A DNA stretch of 64,000 bases. Source: Chitinophaga sp. YR573. GTDB taxonomy: Bacteria; Bacteroidota; Bacteroidia; Chitinophagales; Chitinophagaceae. The stretch spans positions 4,562,803-4,626,802 of the forward strand of contig NZ_FOJF01000001.1 in the NCBI RefSeq assembly GCF_900110995.1, read 5' to 3'. Both the position numbers and the translations under genes were made by a program. The notes beneath the pieces were generated by a model. That model ran no database searches. It was not told the DNA's origin and was given only the letters and a program-made list of their open reading frames with translations. Shown here one piece after another: positions 18,353 to 25,133 of the stretch (position 1 is the stretch's first letter; each line of letters opens with the position of its first letter).

Positions 18353-19786
18353 ATGAATCAATTTTCAAAATATTTAATGCCCGGCGCATTTTGCCTGATA
18401 TTAATGTCATGCGACAAACAGCTTAGCGAACCGCCTGCAAATGCAAGGGTGGACGGCACCGCTATAACGGATCAGAAATCGGCACAAGTTGCACTCAACG
18501 GTGTGTATTACCGGTTTGCAAATGTAACCAGTGACAATGTTACCAACTGGGCAACTCATCAGGCATTACCAGCAATGCATGCAGGGATGATCGGATATGG
18601 ATTTGGAGCCAACAGCGATGAAAAAAATGACAATGTAAACTCTTCCTCTGCTGGTTCTATCTGGAATGAATCGTATCAGCTAATCAATGCTGCAAATGGT
18701 GTGATCGATGGTATCAACTCAGTACCTGATGCCTCATTTGCAAATAACAGGAAAACTGAGATCATAGCAGAAAGCCGTTTTTTAAGAGCATATGGACACT
18801 TCAGACTGCTCACTTATTTTGCAGAATGGTTTAATCAGAGCAGCAGGAATGGGGTTCTTATCAGGGATAAATTTATTACGTTAAGCCAGGTGCCCAAGGC
18901 TCGTAGTACAGTGGCTGAATCTTTTGCTTTTATTCTGGGAGATCTTGATTTTTCCGTTGCTAATGCACCTGTCGGCAATCCAAACTACTATGCTACTAAA
19001 TGGGCTGCTATGGCGCTAAAAATGCGTGTATTAATGTGCCGTGGTCAGCAATCTGATTATGCAGAGGTTGACAGTTTAGGAAATGCCCTGATTCAAAGCG
19101 GCCCCTTTGAATTGGAAAATAACCTGAAAGATCTCTTTTATGTAAATGGACTAAACAGTAAAGAAGTTATCCTTGGTGTGAAACCTCAACCCAGTCAGGA
19201 AATCTTCTATTATATTCAAAGCCGGGCATATTATCCTGGCCAGTCATCATTATTTGTGGCAACCCAACAGTTTAAGGACCTGCTGCAAAATGATCCCAGA
19301 GGCAGCTGGATGATTGGGCCTGCAACTCCTTATCAGGCTTACTCACCTGATACTTATTATTTCCTGAAATATATTGGTTTAGGGGCCAACACCTCGCAGC
19401 TGACCGAAACCTCTTATGCCCTTCGTTTGTCTGAGGTTTACCTGATGATGGCAGAAGCTATAATCCGTACTAATGATGGTGATCTTAATGCGGCAAAATC
19501 ATTAATCAAAACAGTAATGGGAAAGGCCGGTGTAACCGACTTCTCTGCTGTGGATAATGCCAATACTGTTGATGAATTGCTACTTCAGAATTACTACGAG
19601 GTAGAACGTAATCTTACAGCAGAAGATGGGATAGAATGGCTTACATTGATGCGACTGCCATTCGCTACAGTTAAACAACTTAAACCAACCATACTCTCAA
19701 ATATACAGTTCTATTTTCCTGTGCCAAGATCAGAACTGGATGTCAATCCATTATTTGGTATTCAAAATACTGGCTATGGACAATAA
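18353..19786 (+). CDS. SusD/RagB-type outer-membrane lipoprotein
   Basis: The 477-residue protein has a lipoprotein signal ('FCLILMSC', lipid-modified Cys about residue 22) and SusD/RagB features: 'AIITDQKSAQVALNGVYYRF'-like N-terminus, 'AESRFLRAYGHFRLLTYFA' TPR-like helix, and the C-terminal 'LRLSEVYLMMAEAIIR'. SusD proteins cap the SusC barrel and bind the ligand at the cell surface. It starts 29 bp after the SusC gene and ends 25 bp before the thioredoxin-like gene. It is shorter than most SusD proteins (often 500-600), close to the RagB/SusD-like subgroup. Confidence 0.92.
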   Translation: MNQFSKYLMPGAFCLILMSCDKQLSEPPANARVDGTAITDQKSAQVALNGVYYRFANVTSDNVTNWATHQALPAMHAGMIGYGFGANSDEKNDNVNSSSAGSIWNESYQLINAANGVIDGINSVPDASFANNRKTEIIAESRFLRAYGHFRLLTYFAEWFNQSSRNGVLIRDKFITLSQVPKARSTVAESFAFILGDLDFSVANAPVGNPNYYATKWAAMALKMRVLMCRGQQSDYAEVDSLGNALIQSGPFELENNLKDLFYVNGLNSKEVILGVKPQPSQEIFYYIQSRAYYPGQSSLFVATQQFKDLLQNDPRGSWMIGPATPYQAYSPDTYYFLKYIGLGANTSQLTETSYALRLSEVYLMMAEAIIRTNDGDLNAAKSLIKTVMGKAGVTDFSAVDNANTVDELLLQNYYEVERNLTAEDGIEWLTLMRLPFATVKQLKPTILSNIQFYFPVPRSELDVNPLFGIQNTGYGQ

Positions 19787-19811
19787 TCCTCACCTTATAA
19801 CATTCATAAAA

Positions 19812-20936
19812 ATGAAAATTCAAAAATATTTTAGAAGTACAATTCTGTTGGCAGGTTGCATGATTCTGGCTGCTATGACCTTCGCTCAGGATAAAGTCAC
19901 ACTCAAAATAGGAGATGCCGCTCCTGAATTAAAATATGCTAAATGGATAAAGGGAACGCCGGTAAAAGCATACAAAAAAGACTACCTGTATGTATTTGAA
20001 TTCTGGGCTACCTGGTGCGGTCCATGTAAGGCTGCTATGCCACATTTATCTGAATTGGCTAAAAAATATAAAGACAAGGCGACATTTACCGGTATTAACA
20101 TCTGGGAAAAAACCGGGGACAAACCTTACGAATCATCACTGCCATCTGTTATTAAATTCGTGAATAGTGTCGGAGATAAAATGGCCTATAACGTGGCAGC
20201 CGATAACAATGAGCAACATATGGCTAAGAAGTGGATGATTGCGGCAGGACAAAATGGAATTCCTGCAACTTTTCTGTTGAAGGATGGTAAGATCATCTGG
20301 ATTGGTCATCCGATGGCTTTAGACTCGATTATGGAAGCTGTGCTTGATGGGAAATATGACATGGAAGCCTACAAACAAAAATTCGAAGGCATGACAGTTA
20401 AAAATGAGGCTTTAATGGCTAAATTCAAAGCATTAGAGCCCATTCAAAAAGCTTTTCAAGCCAAAGAATATGATAAGGCAACCGCTATGATCGATACTGC
20501 TGACGCTACGGACCCGTATGTGAGTCTGCAATTGAAAGTATTGAGGTTTCAAATATTGATTGGTCAGAAAAAAGAAAGTGAGGCCCTGGATTTTGCTGTA
20601 AACTGGGTTAAAGAAAACAAAGGTGTGGGAGGTAGTATAGCCGGTGTTATTTTGGGAGCTGACAGCCTATCCCCTAAAGTTTATTTATATGCTGCCGAAC
20701 TTGGTAAAGATGTGCTAAATGAGGAAGGGGTTGTTACCCCTCTTGTGCATCATTTCATAGCGAAAGCTTATGGGAAAGCAGGAGATCTGAAAACAGCAAT
20801 CATTGAGGAAGAAAAGGCGTTGCAGGGCGCTAAGGATGCCCTGAAGGAAGGCAAGTTTATAGGTTCTATACTTGATTATACCGTTACTGAGTTTGAAACA
20901 TCACTAACTGCCTATAAAAAGGAGATTCAAAAATAA
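19812..20936 (+). CDS. Secreted TlpA/ResA-like thioredoxin with long C-terminal extension
   Basis: The start at 19812 gives a clean signal peptide ('MKIQKYFRSTILLAGCMILA', cleavage after 'MTFAQ') and a 374-residue protein; the longer in-frame start overlaps SusD. A thioredoxin fold follows, with active-site motif FWATWCGPCKAAMP (WCGPC about residue 74). The last ~190 residues are helical and lysine-rich, perhaps TPR-like. Periplasmic thiol-disulfide oxidoreductases are often the last gene of sigma/FecR/SusCD units in Chitinophaga and Pedobacter relatives, perhaps reducing cysteines in the imported ligand. The substrate is not known. Confidence 0.85.
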   Translation: MKIQKYFRSTILLAGCMILAAMTFAQDKVTLKIGDAAPELKYAKWIKGTPVKAYKKDYLYVFEFWATWCGPCKAAMPHLSELAKKYKDKATFTGINIWEKTGDKPYESSLPSVIKFVNSVGDKMAYNVAADNNEQHMAKKWMIAAGQNGIPATFLLKDGKIIWIGHPMALDSIMEAVLDGKYDMEAYKQKFEGMTVKNEALMAKFKALEPIQKAFQAKEYDKATAMIDTADATDPYVSLQLKVLRFQILIGQKKESEALDFAVNWVKENKGVGGSIAGVILGADSLSPKVYLYAAELGKDVLNEEGVVTPLVHHFIAKAYGKAGDLKTAIIEEEKALQGAKDALKEGKFIGSILDYTVTEFETSLTAYKKEIQK

Positions 20937-20962
20937 AAAAGAATTAATTATCCCTATATCTT

Positions 20963-20994
20963 TATTGAACCAGGGCATTTGTCCTGGTTCAATA
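20963..20994 (+). terminator. Hairpin terminator after the SusCD-thioredoxin operon
   Basis: A perfect 12-bp inverted repeat (20963-20974 with 20983-20994; arms TATTGAACCAGG and CCTGGTTCAATA) with an 8-nt loop lies 27 bp after the stop of the thioredoxin-like gene. A short T-rich stretch follows. It fits an intrinsic terminator. Confidence 0.7.
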
Positions 20995-21023
20995 TTCTCT
21001 GATTGAGATTATACTATAGCATT

Positions 21024-21362
21024 ATGAATCCTGATTTCTTTCCTATCATGCAGGCGGTGGTCCACTACAGCCTGCATTTTTTAGCACCAGGCCTGATAGC
21101 ATTCCTGTTTTTTAAAAATCAATGGAAACAGGCATGGCTTATAATGATTGCTACTATGCTGGTAGATGTTGACCATTTATTAGCTACCCCAATTTTTGAT
21201 CCGGGGAGATGCAGCATTGGCTATCATCCACTCCACTCTTATTATGCAATTGCTGCTTATTTTGTAATGCTTCTGTTTCGTAAAACAAGGATAATTGCAA
21301 TTGGATTGATCTTTCATATGTTTACGGATTGGCAGGATTGTCAATGGTCTGCTATGACATAA
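21024..21362 (+). CDS. DUF6122-like small membrane protein
   Basis: The protein is read from the ATG at 21024 (112 residues); the in-frame start at 21003 is a TTG. It contains 'VVHYSLHFLAPGLIAFLFF', then 'MLVDVDHLLATPIFDP' and 'CSIGYHPLHSYYAIAAYF'. The Asp and His residues ('DVDH', 'HPLHS', a later 'FHMFTDWQD') look like a conserved metal-binding set in a small membrane protein, as in DUF6122 and metal-dependent membrane hydrolase-like families. It is only 5 bp from the convergent gene at 21368. Function unknown. Confidence 0.72.
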   Translation: MNPDFFPIMQAVVHYSLHFLAPGLIAFLFFKNQWKQAWLIMIATMLVDVDHLLATPIFDPGRCSIGYHPLHSYYAIAAYFVMLLFRKTRIIAIGLIFHMFTDWQDCQWSAMT

Positions 21363-21367
21363 TTATC

Positions 21368-21751
21368 TTAATGAAATTTATAACCAGCATCCACTGTCCA
21401 TACCCATTTTTCAGTTTTAGAGACATAATAGCCCGGAACAATAAGAATGAAATTTCCGTAATCGACGCGTGGAGCCAATCCTAATTTAGGCTCCACTTTA
21501 CCATGTGAAATATACAGAGATGGGAACGCTCCTACACCAATGCCCCATTTAGGGCTAAGTTTTAGTTTCAGGCCCGGACCACCAACATTAATTGCTACCA
21601 CATCATTTCCAAATGAAACTGCAGCAATTCCTTCTAAGCCAACCTTAAATCGTTCTTTCTTTTTGACAACTACGGTATCAGGTTTACTGCTTTGAGCAAA
21701 TAAAGAAAATGCATAAAAAAGACATGTAAACAGGCAAATAGAGATCTTCAT
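21368..21751 (-). CDS. Small secreted beta-rich hypothetical protein
   Basis: The 127-residue protein has a signal peptide ('CLFTCLFYAFSLFAQ', cleavage about residue 20). The rest has an alternating hydrophobic pattern and a C-terminus ending in an aromatic/His residue ('TVDAGYKFH'), suggesting a small outer-membrane beta structure. No known family was recognised. It lies 4 bp after the superoxide dismutase gene in the same direction, so it may be the end of the chromate/oxidative-stress operon. Confidence 0.65.
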   Translation of the reverse strand: MKISICLFTCLFYAFSLFAQSSKPDTVVVKKKERFKVGLEGIAAVSFGNDVVAINVGGPGLKLKLSPKWGIGVGAFPSLYISHGKVEPKLGLAPRVDYGNFILIVPGYYVSKTEKWVWTVDAGYKFH

Positions 21752-21755
21752 ATAT

Positions 21756-22472
21756 TTATTTCATGGCAATGTTCAGGCGATCCGCCACATTGTCCCAGTT
21801 AATGATATTAAACAGGGTATCTACAAAATCCTGTCTCTTATTTTTGTATTTCAGGTAGTAAGCATGTTCCCATACATCAATCACCAGAATAGGTATCGCA
21901 CCCCATTGCTGTAATTTCTCATGGTTCTCACATTGCATCACAGTCAGAGAATCAGCATATGGCTGATAAGCCAGTACTCCCCATCCGTTACCGTCAATGT
22001 TTTTAGAACTGGCAGCGATATAACCTTTCAGCTTTTCATAGCTGCCAAAGTTCTTTTCTATCTTCTGAAGCAATACTCCTTTAGGTTCGGTTTTCTTATT
22101 GGTAAGGTTTGTCCAGAAAATGGTATGTAACAAATGACTACTGAAATGATATGACAGCTTTTTTGTCCAGAAATCGACGGTTTCTAAATTATTGTCGGCA
22201 ATCGCTTTATTGATCATTTGAATATCTTTATTGGCCCCCTTTACTGCTCCTCCATGATGAAATTCGTGGTGGAGATGCAGGGTTTCTGCGTCCATATAGG
22301 GTTCAAGGAATGTTTCGTTATAGGGTAACGTGTTCAGGATAAATTGCCCGTTGGTATCGATCAATTTGTCTGGTGCAGTCTTCTCCATATCATTAGCAAG
22401 AATAGCATCAGGCCGAAGTAAACTGGCTCCGCTAATCAGCAAGCCTCCTTTAAGGAATTGTTTTCTGTTCAT
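21756..22472 (-). CDS. Exported Fe/Mn superoxide dismutase, ChrC-like
   Basis: The 238-residue protein converts superoxide to peroxide and oxygen. Metal ligands are readable: His in 'LHLHHEFHHGG' (about residue 68), His in 'HLLHTIFWTNL', and Asp/His in 'DVWEHAYYLKYKNKR'. The N-terminus ('MNRKQFLKGGLLISGASLL') looks like a Tat- or Sec-type export signal, so it probably acts in the periplasm. It starts 8 bp after the chromate transporter gene. In described chr operons of Proteobacteria chrB, chrA and the SOD gene chrC are neighbours, and this set matches. Iron or manganese preference cannot be told here. Confidence 0.88.
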   Translation of the reverse strand: MNRKQFLKGGLLISGASLLRPDAILANDMEKTAPDKLIDTNGQFILNTLPYNETFLEPYMDAETLHLHHEFHHGGAVKGANKDIQMINKAIADNNLETVDFWTKKLSYHFSSHLLHTIFWTNLTNKKTEPKGVLLQKIEKNFGSYEKLKGYIAASSKNIDGNGWGVLAYQPYADSLTVMQCENHEKLQQWGAIPILVIDVWEHAYYLKYKNKRQDFVDTLFNIINWDNVADRLNIAMK

Positions 22473-22480
22473 ATCTGTAT

Positions 22481-23629
22481 TTATTGGTGGTAAATATTTT
22501 TTATTAAAAAGCCAATACCCGCAGCTACCAGTATTATTACAGGTTCAGGTACTTTTTTATACCGCCATAAAACGGCTACGGTAATCAGGGCTATACCAAT
22601 AGCATAAGCGTCCGTCAGTGAACGTTTGCCTAAAACAATAACAGCACCTGCAATGGCACCTACTGCCGCTGCAGTAACGCCATCTACAAAGGCTTTAATT
22701 CCCGAATGTTTCCCATACTTTCTGAAGTAAGGAGCAGGTAAAACTGTAAAAAGATAACAGGGAAAGAAAGTCGCAAATGCTGCTACACAGGCACCAGGAA
22801 ATCCAGCTACCAGGTAACCGATAAAGCCTACTGTTATTACTACAGGACCGGGAGTAATCATGGCGACAGCCACAGCATCCATAAACTGTTGTTCATTCAG
22901 CCAGCCATATTCTTTCACTACACCACCGTATAAAAAAGGTACAATGGCCAGTCCACTGCCAAACACAAATGCACCAGCCTTGGTGAAATACAACAGGATC
23001 TGCCAGAGGGTTTTCCCGGAAGTGTCTAATGATATATTCAACAAAAGAGGTAACCCAATAGTTTTGGTAATAGCAGGTTTGCTGATATTTTGAGGAGGAG
23101 ATTTTATCAACCAGTATAAGACGCCGGCACCTAAAAAGAGAAATATATTTTCATCTTCCTGCCATATTGTATAAGCAGCAGCCACCAGGTATATAGCCCA
23201 TAGCAATCTGTTATTGCCTATACTTTTCCGGGTGAGCTTATTGGCGCTCATAGCGATGATGCCAATGACGGCAGCGCCTACTCCGTAAAATATAGTCTGC
23301 ATCCAGGGAATACCCTGCCAGTGAGTATAAACGAAACCAAGTCCAACTACCATCAGGAAAGACGGTAATACAAAAGCCAATCCCACCAGAGTGGCACCTA
23401 TGAGTTTATAATGTACATAGCCCATATAAATCCCCAATTGGGCAGCCAGCGGACCTGGAGCAAGCTGGGCAAGAGCAAGTCCTTCCTTATAATCTTCTTC
23501 ACTGATCCATTTCCTTGTTTCTACCAGGTCCCGGTGCATATAACCCACCAGTGCAACCGGTCCGCCAAATCCCCAGGTACCCAGTTTCAGGAAGTAGATG
23601 ATGAGATCTTTTAAGCTATAGTCCTTCAT
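22481..23629 (-). CDS. chrA: Chromate transporter ChrA
   Basis: The protein is read from the ATG at 23629 (382 residues); an in-frame GTG at 23659 is possible. It is a membrane protein made of two homologous CHR domains, each with a 'GxxGFGGP' or 'FGxGLAIVPFL' type motif ('LGTWGFGGPVALVGYMHRDL', 'AGAFVFGSGLAIVPFLYGG'), then 'MITPGPVVITVGFIGYL'. ChrA exports chromate. It lies between the ChrB-AraC fusion gene upstream and the superoxide dismutase downstream, all leftward. ChrA-family members in non-chromate settings may carry sulfate or other oxyanions, so the substrate is inferred from the neighbours. Confidence 0.9.
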   Translation of the reverse strand: MKDYSLKDLIIYFLKLGTWGFGGPVALVGYMHRDLVETRKWISEEDYKEGLALAQLAPGPLAAQLGIYMGYVHYKLIGATLVGLAFVLPSFLMVVGLGFVYTHWQGIPWMQTIFYGVGAAVIGIIAMSANKLTRKSIGNNRLLWAIYLVAAAYTIWQEDENIFLFLGAGVLYWLIKSPPQNISKPAITKTIGLPLLLNISLDTSGKTLWQILLYFTKAGAFVFGSGLAIVPFLYGGVVKEYGWLNEQQFMDAVAVAMITPGPVVITVGFIGYLVAGFPGACVAAFATFFPCYLFTVLPAPYFRKYGKHSGIKAFVDGVTAAAVGAIAGAVIVLGKRSLTDAYAIGIALITVAVLWRYKKVPEPVIILVAAGIGFLIKNIYHQ

Positions 23630-23707
23630 TATGCAGCTGAATTTAGCCGCAATTTCCACTTAGTGGTCTTCAATAAATAGAATGAAAACTAACCTTTAGT
23701 CTAAATT

Positions 23708-24550
23708 TTACTTTTTGGGTAAAGTTTTTTTATAAGCAGAAGGGCTTTTACCGGTATACTTCTTAAAAATTCTCGTAAAGTGGCTCTGATCGGAGAACCC
23801 GGTCAGGTAAGCAATCTCCGTCAGGGAATGTGTAGTAGTATCTAAAAGCTGAACAGCCTTATCAATCCGTAACTTCCGGATATAATCCCCAAATGAGAGA
23901 TCATCAAAGTATTTGGAGAACTCACGGGAGAGGTAAGCAGGATGTACCTGTAGTGTTTCTGAAATGCCTTTCAGGCTTAAGTTTAGATTTGTATCTATCT
24001 GGTCTTGTATGATCTCTTTCAGTTCTTTGGCCCATTCGGGCACTTTTTTGGCATCTTGTCCCATTTGCAGGAACGCTTTAAAGATATCGAGTAACTGGTT
24101 CTCAAATGGCTGCTGAGTATGTTTTATGTGTTGAAGATATTTAGCCCAGCTATAAAGGCCATCATACAACAGCATCGCTTTTTCCAGTAGTAACTGATCG
24201 TCTGGTTCATTATGTGCGAGTCCTGCGGAAATAGCCCATAATCCCGATGCCTGTACAGCCAGATCATGGCGGTCAGTATCAGCGCCCCGTATTATTGGTG
24301 CCATTATATGAATAGCCGGATCTTCAATTTTATGTTTTTTAATAAAATAATCGAAAGTACATTGGTCATCATAGTGAGTATACTCAACACCTGTTATATC
24401 AAATGGCGTGGCGTTTAACTCAGCCGCCTTTTGTATTACCTCTGCAAAAGGAACGTAAATAATCTCTGCTTCAGGATCAATAAATCTTTTAATAAGCCAG
24501 GGGCAGGCTAACCGATCAATTTTTGGCCGCTCACGGGTGATCCATTTCAT
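23708..24550 (-). CDS. ChrB-AraC fusion, probable chromate-responsive regulator
   Basis: The 280-residue protein has two parts. Residues ~5-140 match the C-terminal ChrB chromate-resistance domain: 'RPKIDRLACPWLIKRFIDPE', 'YTHYDDQCTFDYFIKKH', 'PIIRGADTDRHDLA'. Residues ~185-280 are an AraC DNA-binding domain ('ISETLQVHPAYLSREFSKYF', 'LTEIAYLTGFSDQSHFTRIF', ending 'YTGKSPSAYKK'). ChrB is the chromate sensor of chr operons, but in Proteobacteria its DNA-binding part lies in a different N-terminal region. Here the sensor-like domain sits on an AraC module. The gene lies 78 bp upstream of chrA and probably controls it. Confidence 0.88.
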   Translation of the reverse strand: MKWITRERPKIDRLACPWLIKRFIDPEAEIIYVPFAEVIQKAAELNATPFDITGVEYTHYDDQCTFDYFIKKHKIEDPAIHIMAPIIRGADTDRHDLAVQASGLWAISAGLAHNEPDDQLLLEKAMLLYDGLYSWAKYLQHIKHTQQPFENQLLDIFKAFLQMGQDAKKVPEWAKELKEIIQDQIDTNLNLSLKGISETLQVHPAYLSREFSKYFDDLSFGDYIRKLRIDKAVQLLDTTTHSLTEIAYLTGFSDQSHFTRIFKKYTGKSPSAYKKTLPKK

Positions 24551-24614
24551 GTAATAGCTATTGTTATCAGCATGTAATTTAAAGAATTACTGAAACGCAT
24601 GCTTATATCTGTCA

Positions 24615-24648
24615 AATAAAACACGAAAGCCCGCTTTCGTGTTTTATT
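24615..24648. terminator. 16-bp stem terminator downstream of the VOC gene
   Basis: A perfect inverted repeat joins 24615-24630 and 24633-24648, with inner arms CACGAAAGC and GCTTTCGTG and A/T-rich outer ends (AATAAAA and TTTTATT). It lies 7 bp after the stop of the leftward VOC gene at 24656 and upstream of the ChrB-AraC gene, so it should separate the two units. The symmetric A/T flanks let it work in either direction. Confidence 0.75.
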
Positions 24649-24655
24649 GCAATTT

Positions 24656-25066
24656 CTATATTGTTGTTTCAAATCTTTTCTTTGCTTCTTGTGTCAACGG
24701 AGTAAAGAAATTAACCAGATTACCATCAGTATCCCTGAATAACAGCGAACGATTGCCCCAGGGCATAGTGGTTGGTTTTTGCACGACCTGCTCACTAAGT
24801 ATATTGGTCAACTGCTGGTATTTGTCATCAACGTCATCAACCTGAAATTCAATGATAACTGATCTGTTGCTGGCGGGAGAGGCCACATCATCCCCTCCAA
24901 AAAGGGCTAAGGTACGTGTACTTCCTATAGCCAGGGCTCCAAGAGGTGTTCGCAGTTCGGCAAAATCATCAGTATACCATGTAAATGGCATTCCGGTGAC
25001 GTTCTCATAAAACCCGACCAGGCGTTTAATATCACCAGTAATAATGCGTATTGAAGAAAGATTCAT
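24656..25066 (-). CDS. VOC-fold (glyoxalase/bleomycin resistance-like) protein
   Basis: The protein is read from the ATG at 25066 (136 residues); the start at 25096 is a TTG. It has the VOC fold pattern: 'IRIITGDIKRLVGFYENVTG' at the N-terminus, 'VIIEFQVDDVDDKYQQL' in the middle, and 'PWGNRSLLFRDTDGNLVNFF' near the end, where the Asp-Thr-Asp-Gly-Asn motif is family-typical. VOC proteins bind a metal and act on small molecules; the substrate here is not evident. It reads away from a strong terminator. Confidence 0.82.
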   Translation of the reverse strand: MNLSSIRIITGDIKRLVGFYENVTGMPFTWYTDDFAELRTPLGALAIGSTRTLALFGGDDVASPASNRSVIIEFQVDDVDDKYQQLTNILSEQVVQKPTTMPWGNRSLLFRDTDGNLVNFFTPLTQEAKKRFETTI

Positions 25067-25133
25067 ATGTGTTCCATTTTGTTTAGGATAACACAAAATA
25101 AATCTACCCGGGTGACAACCCTATGTCAGTAGC

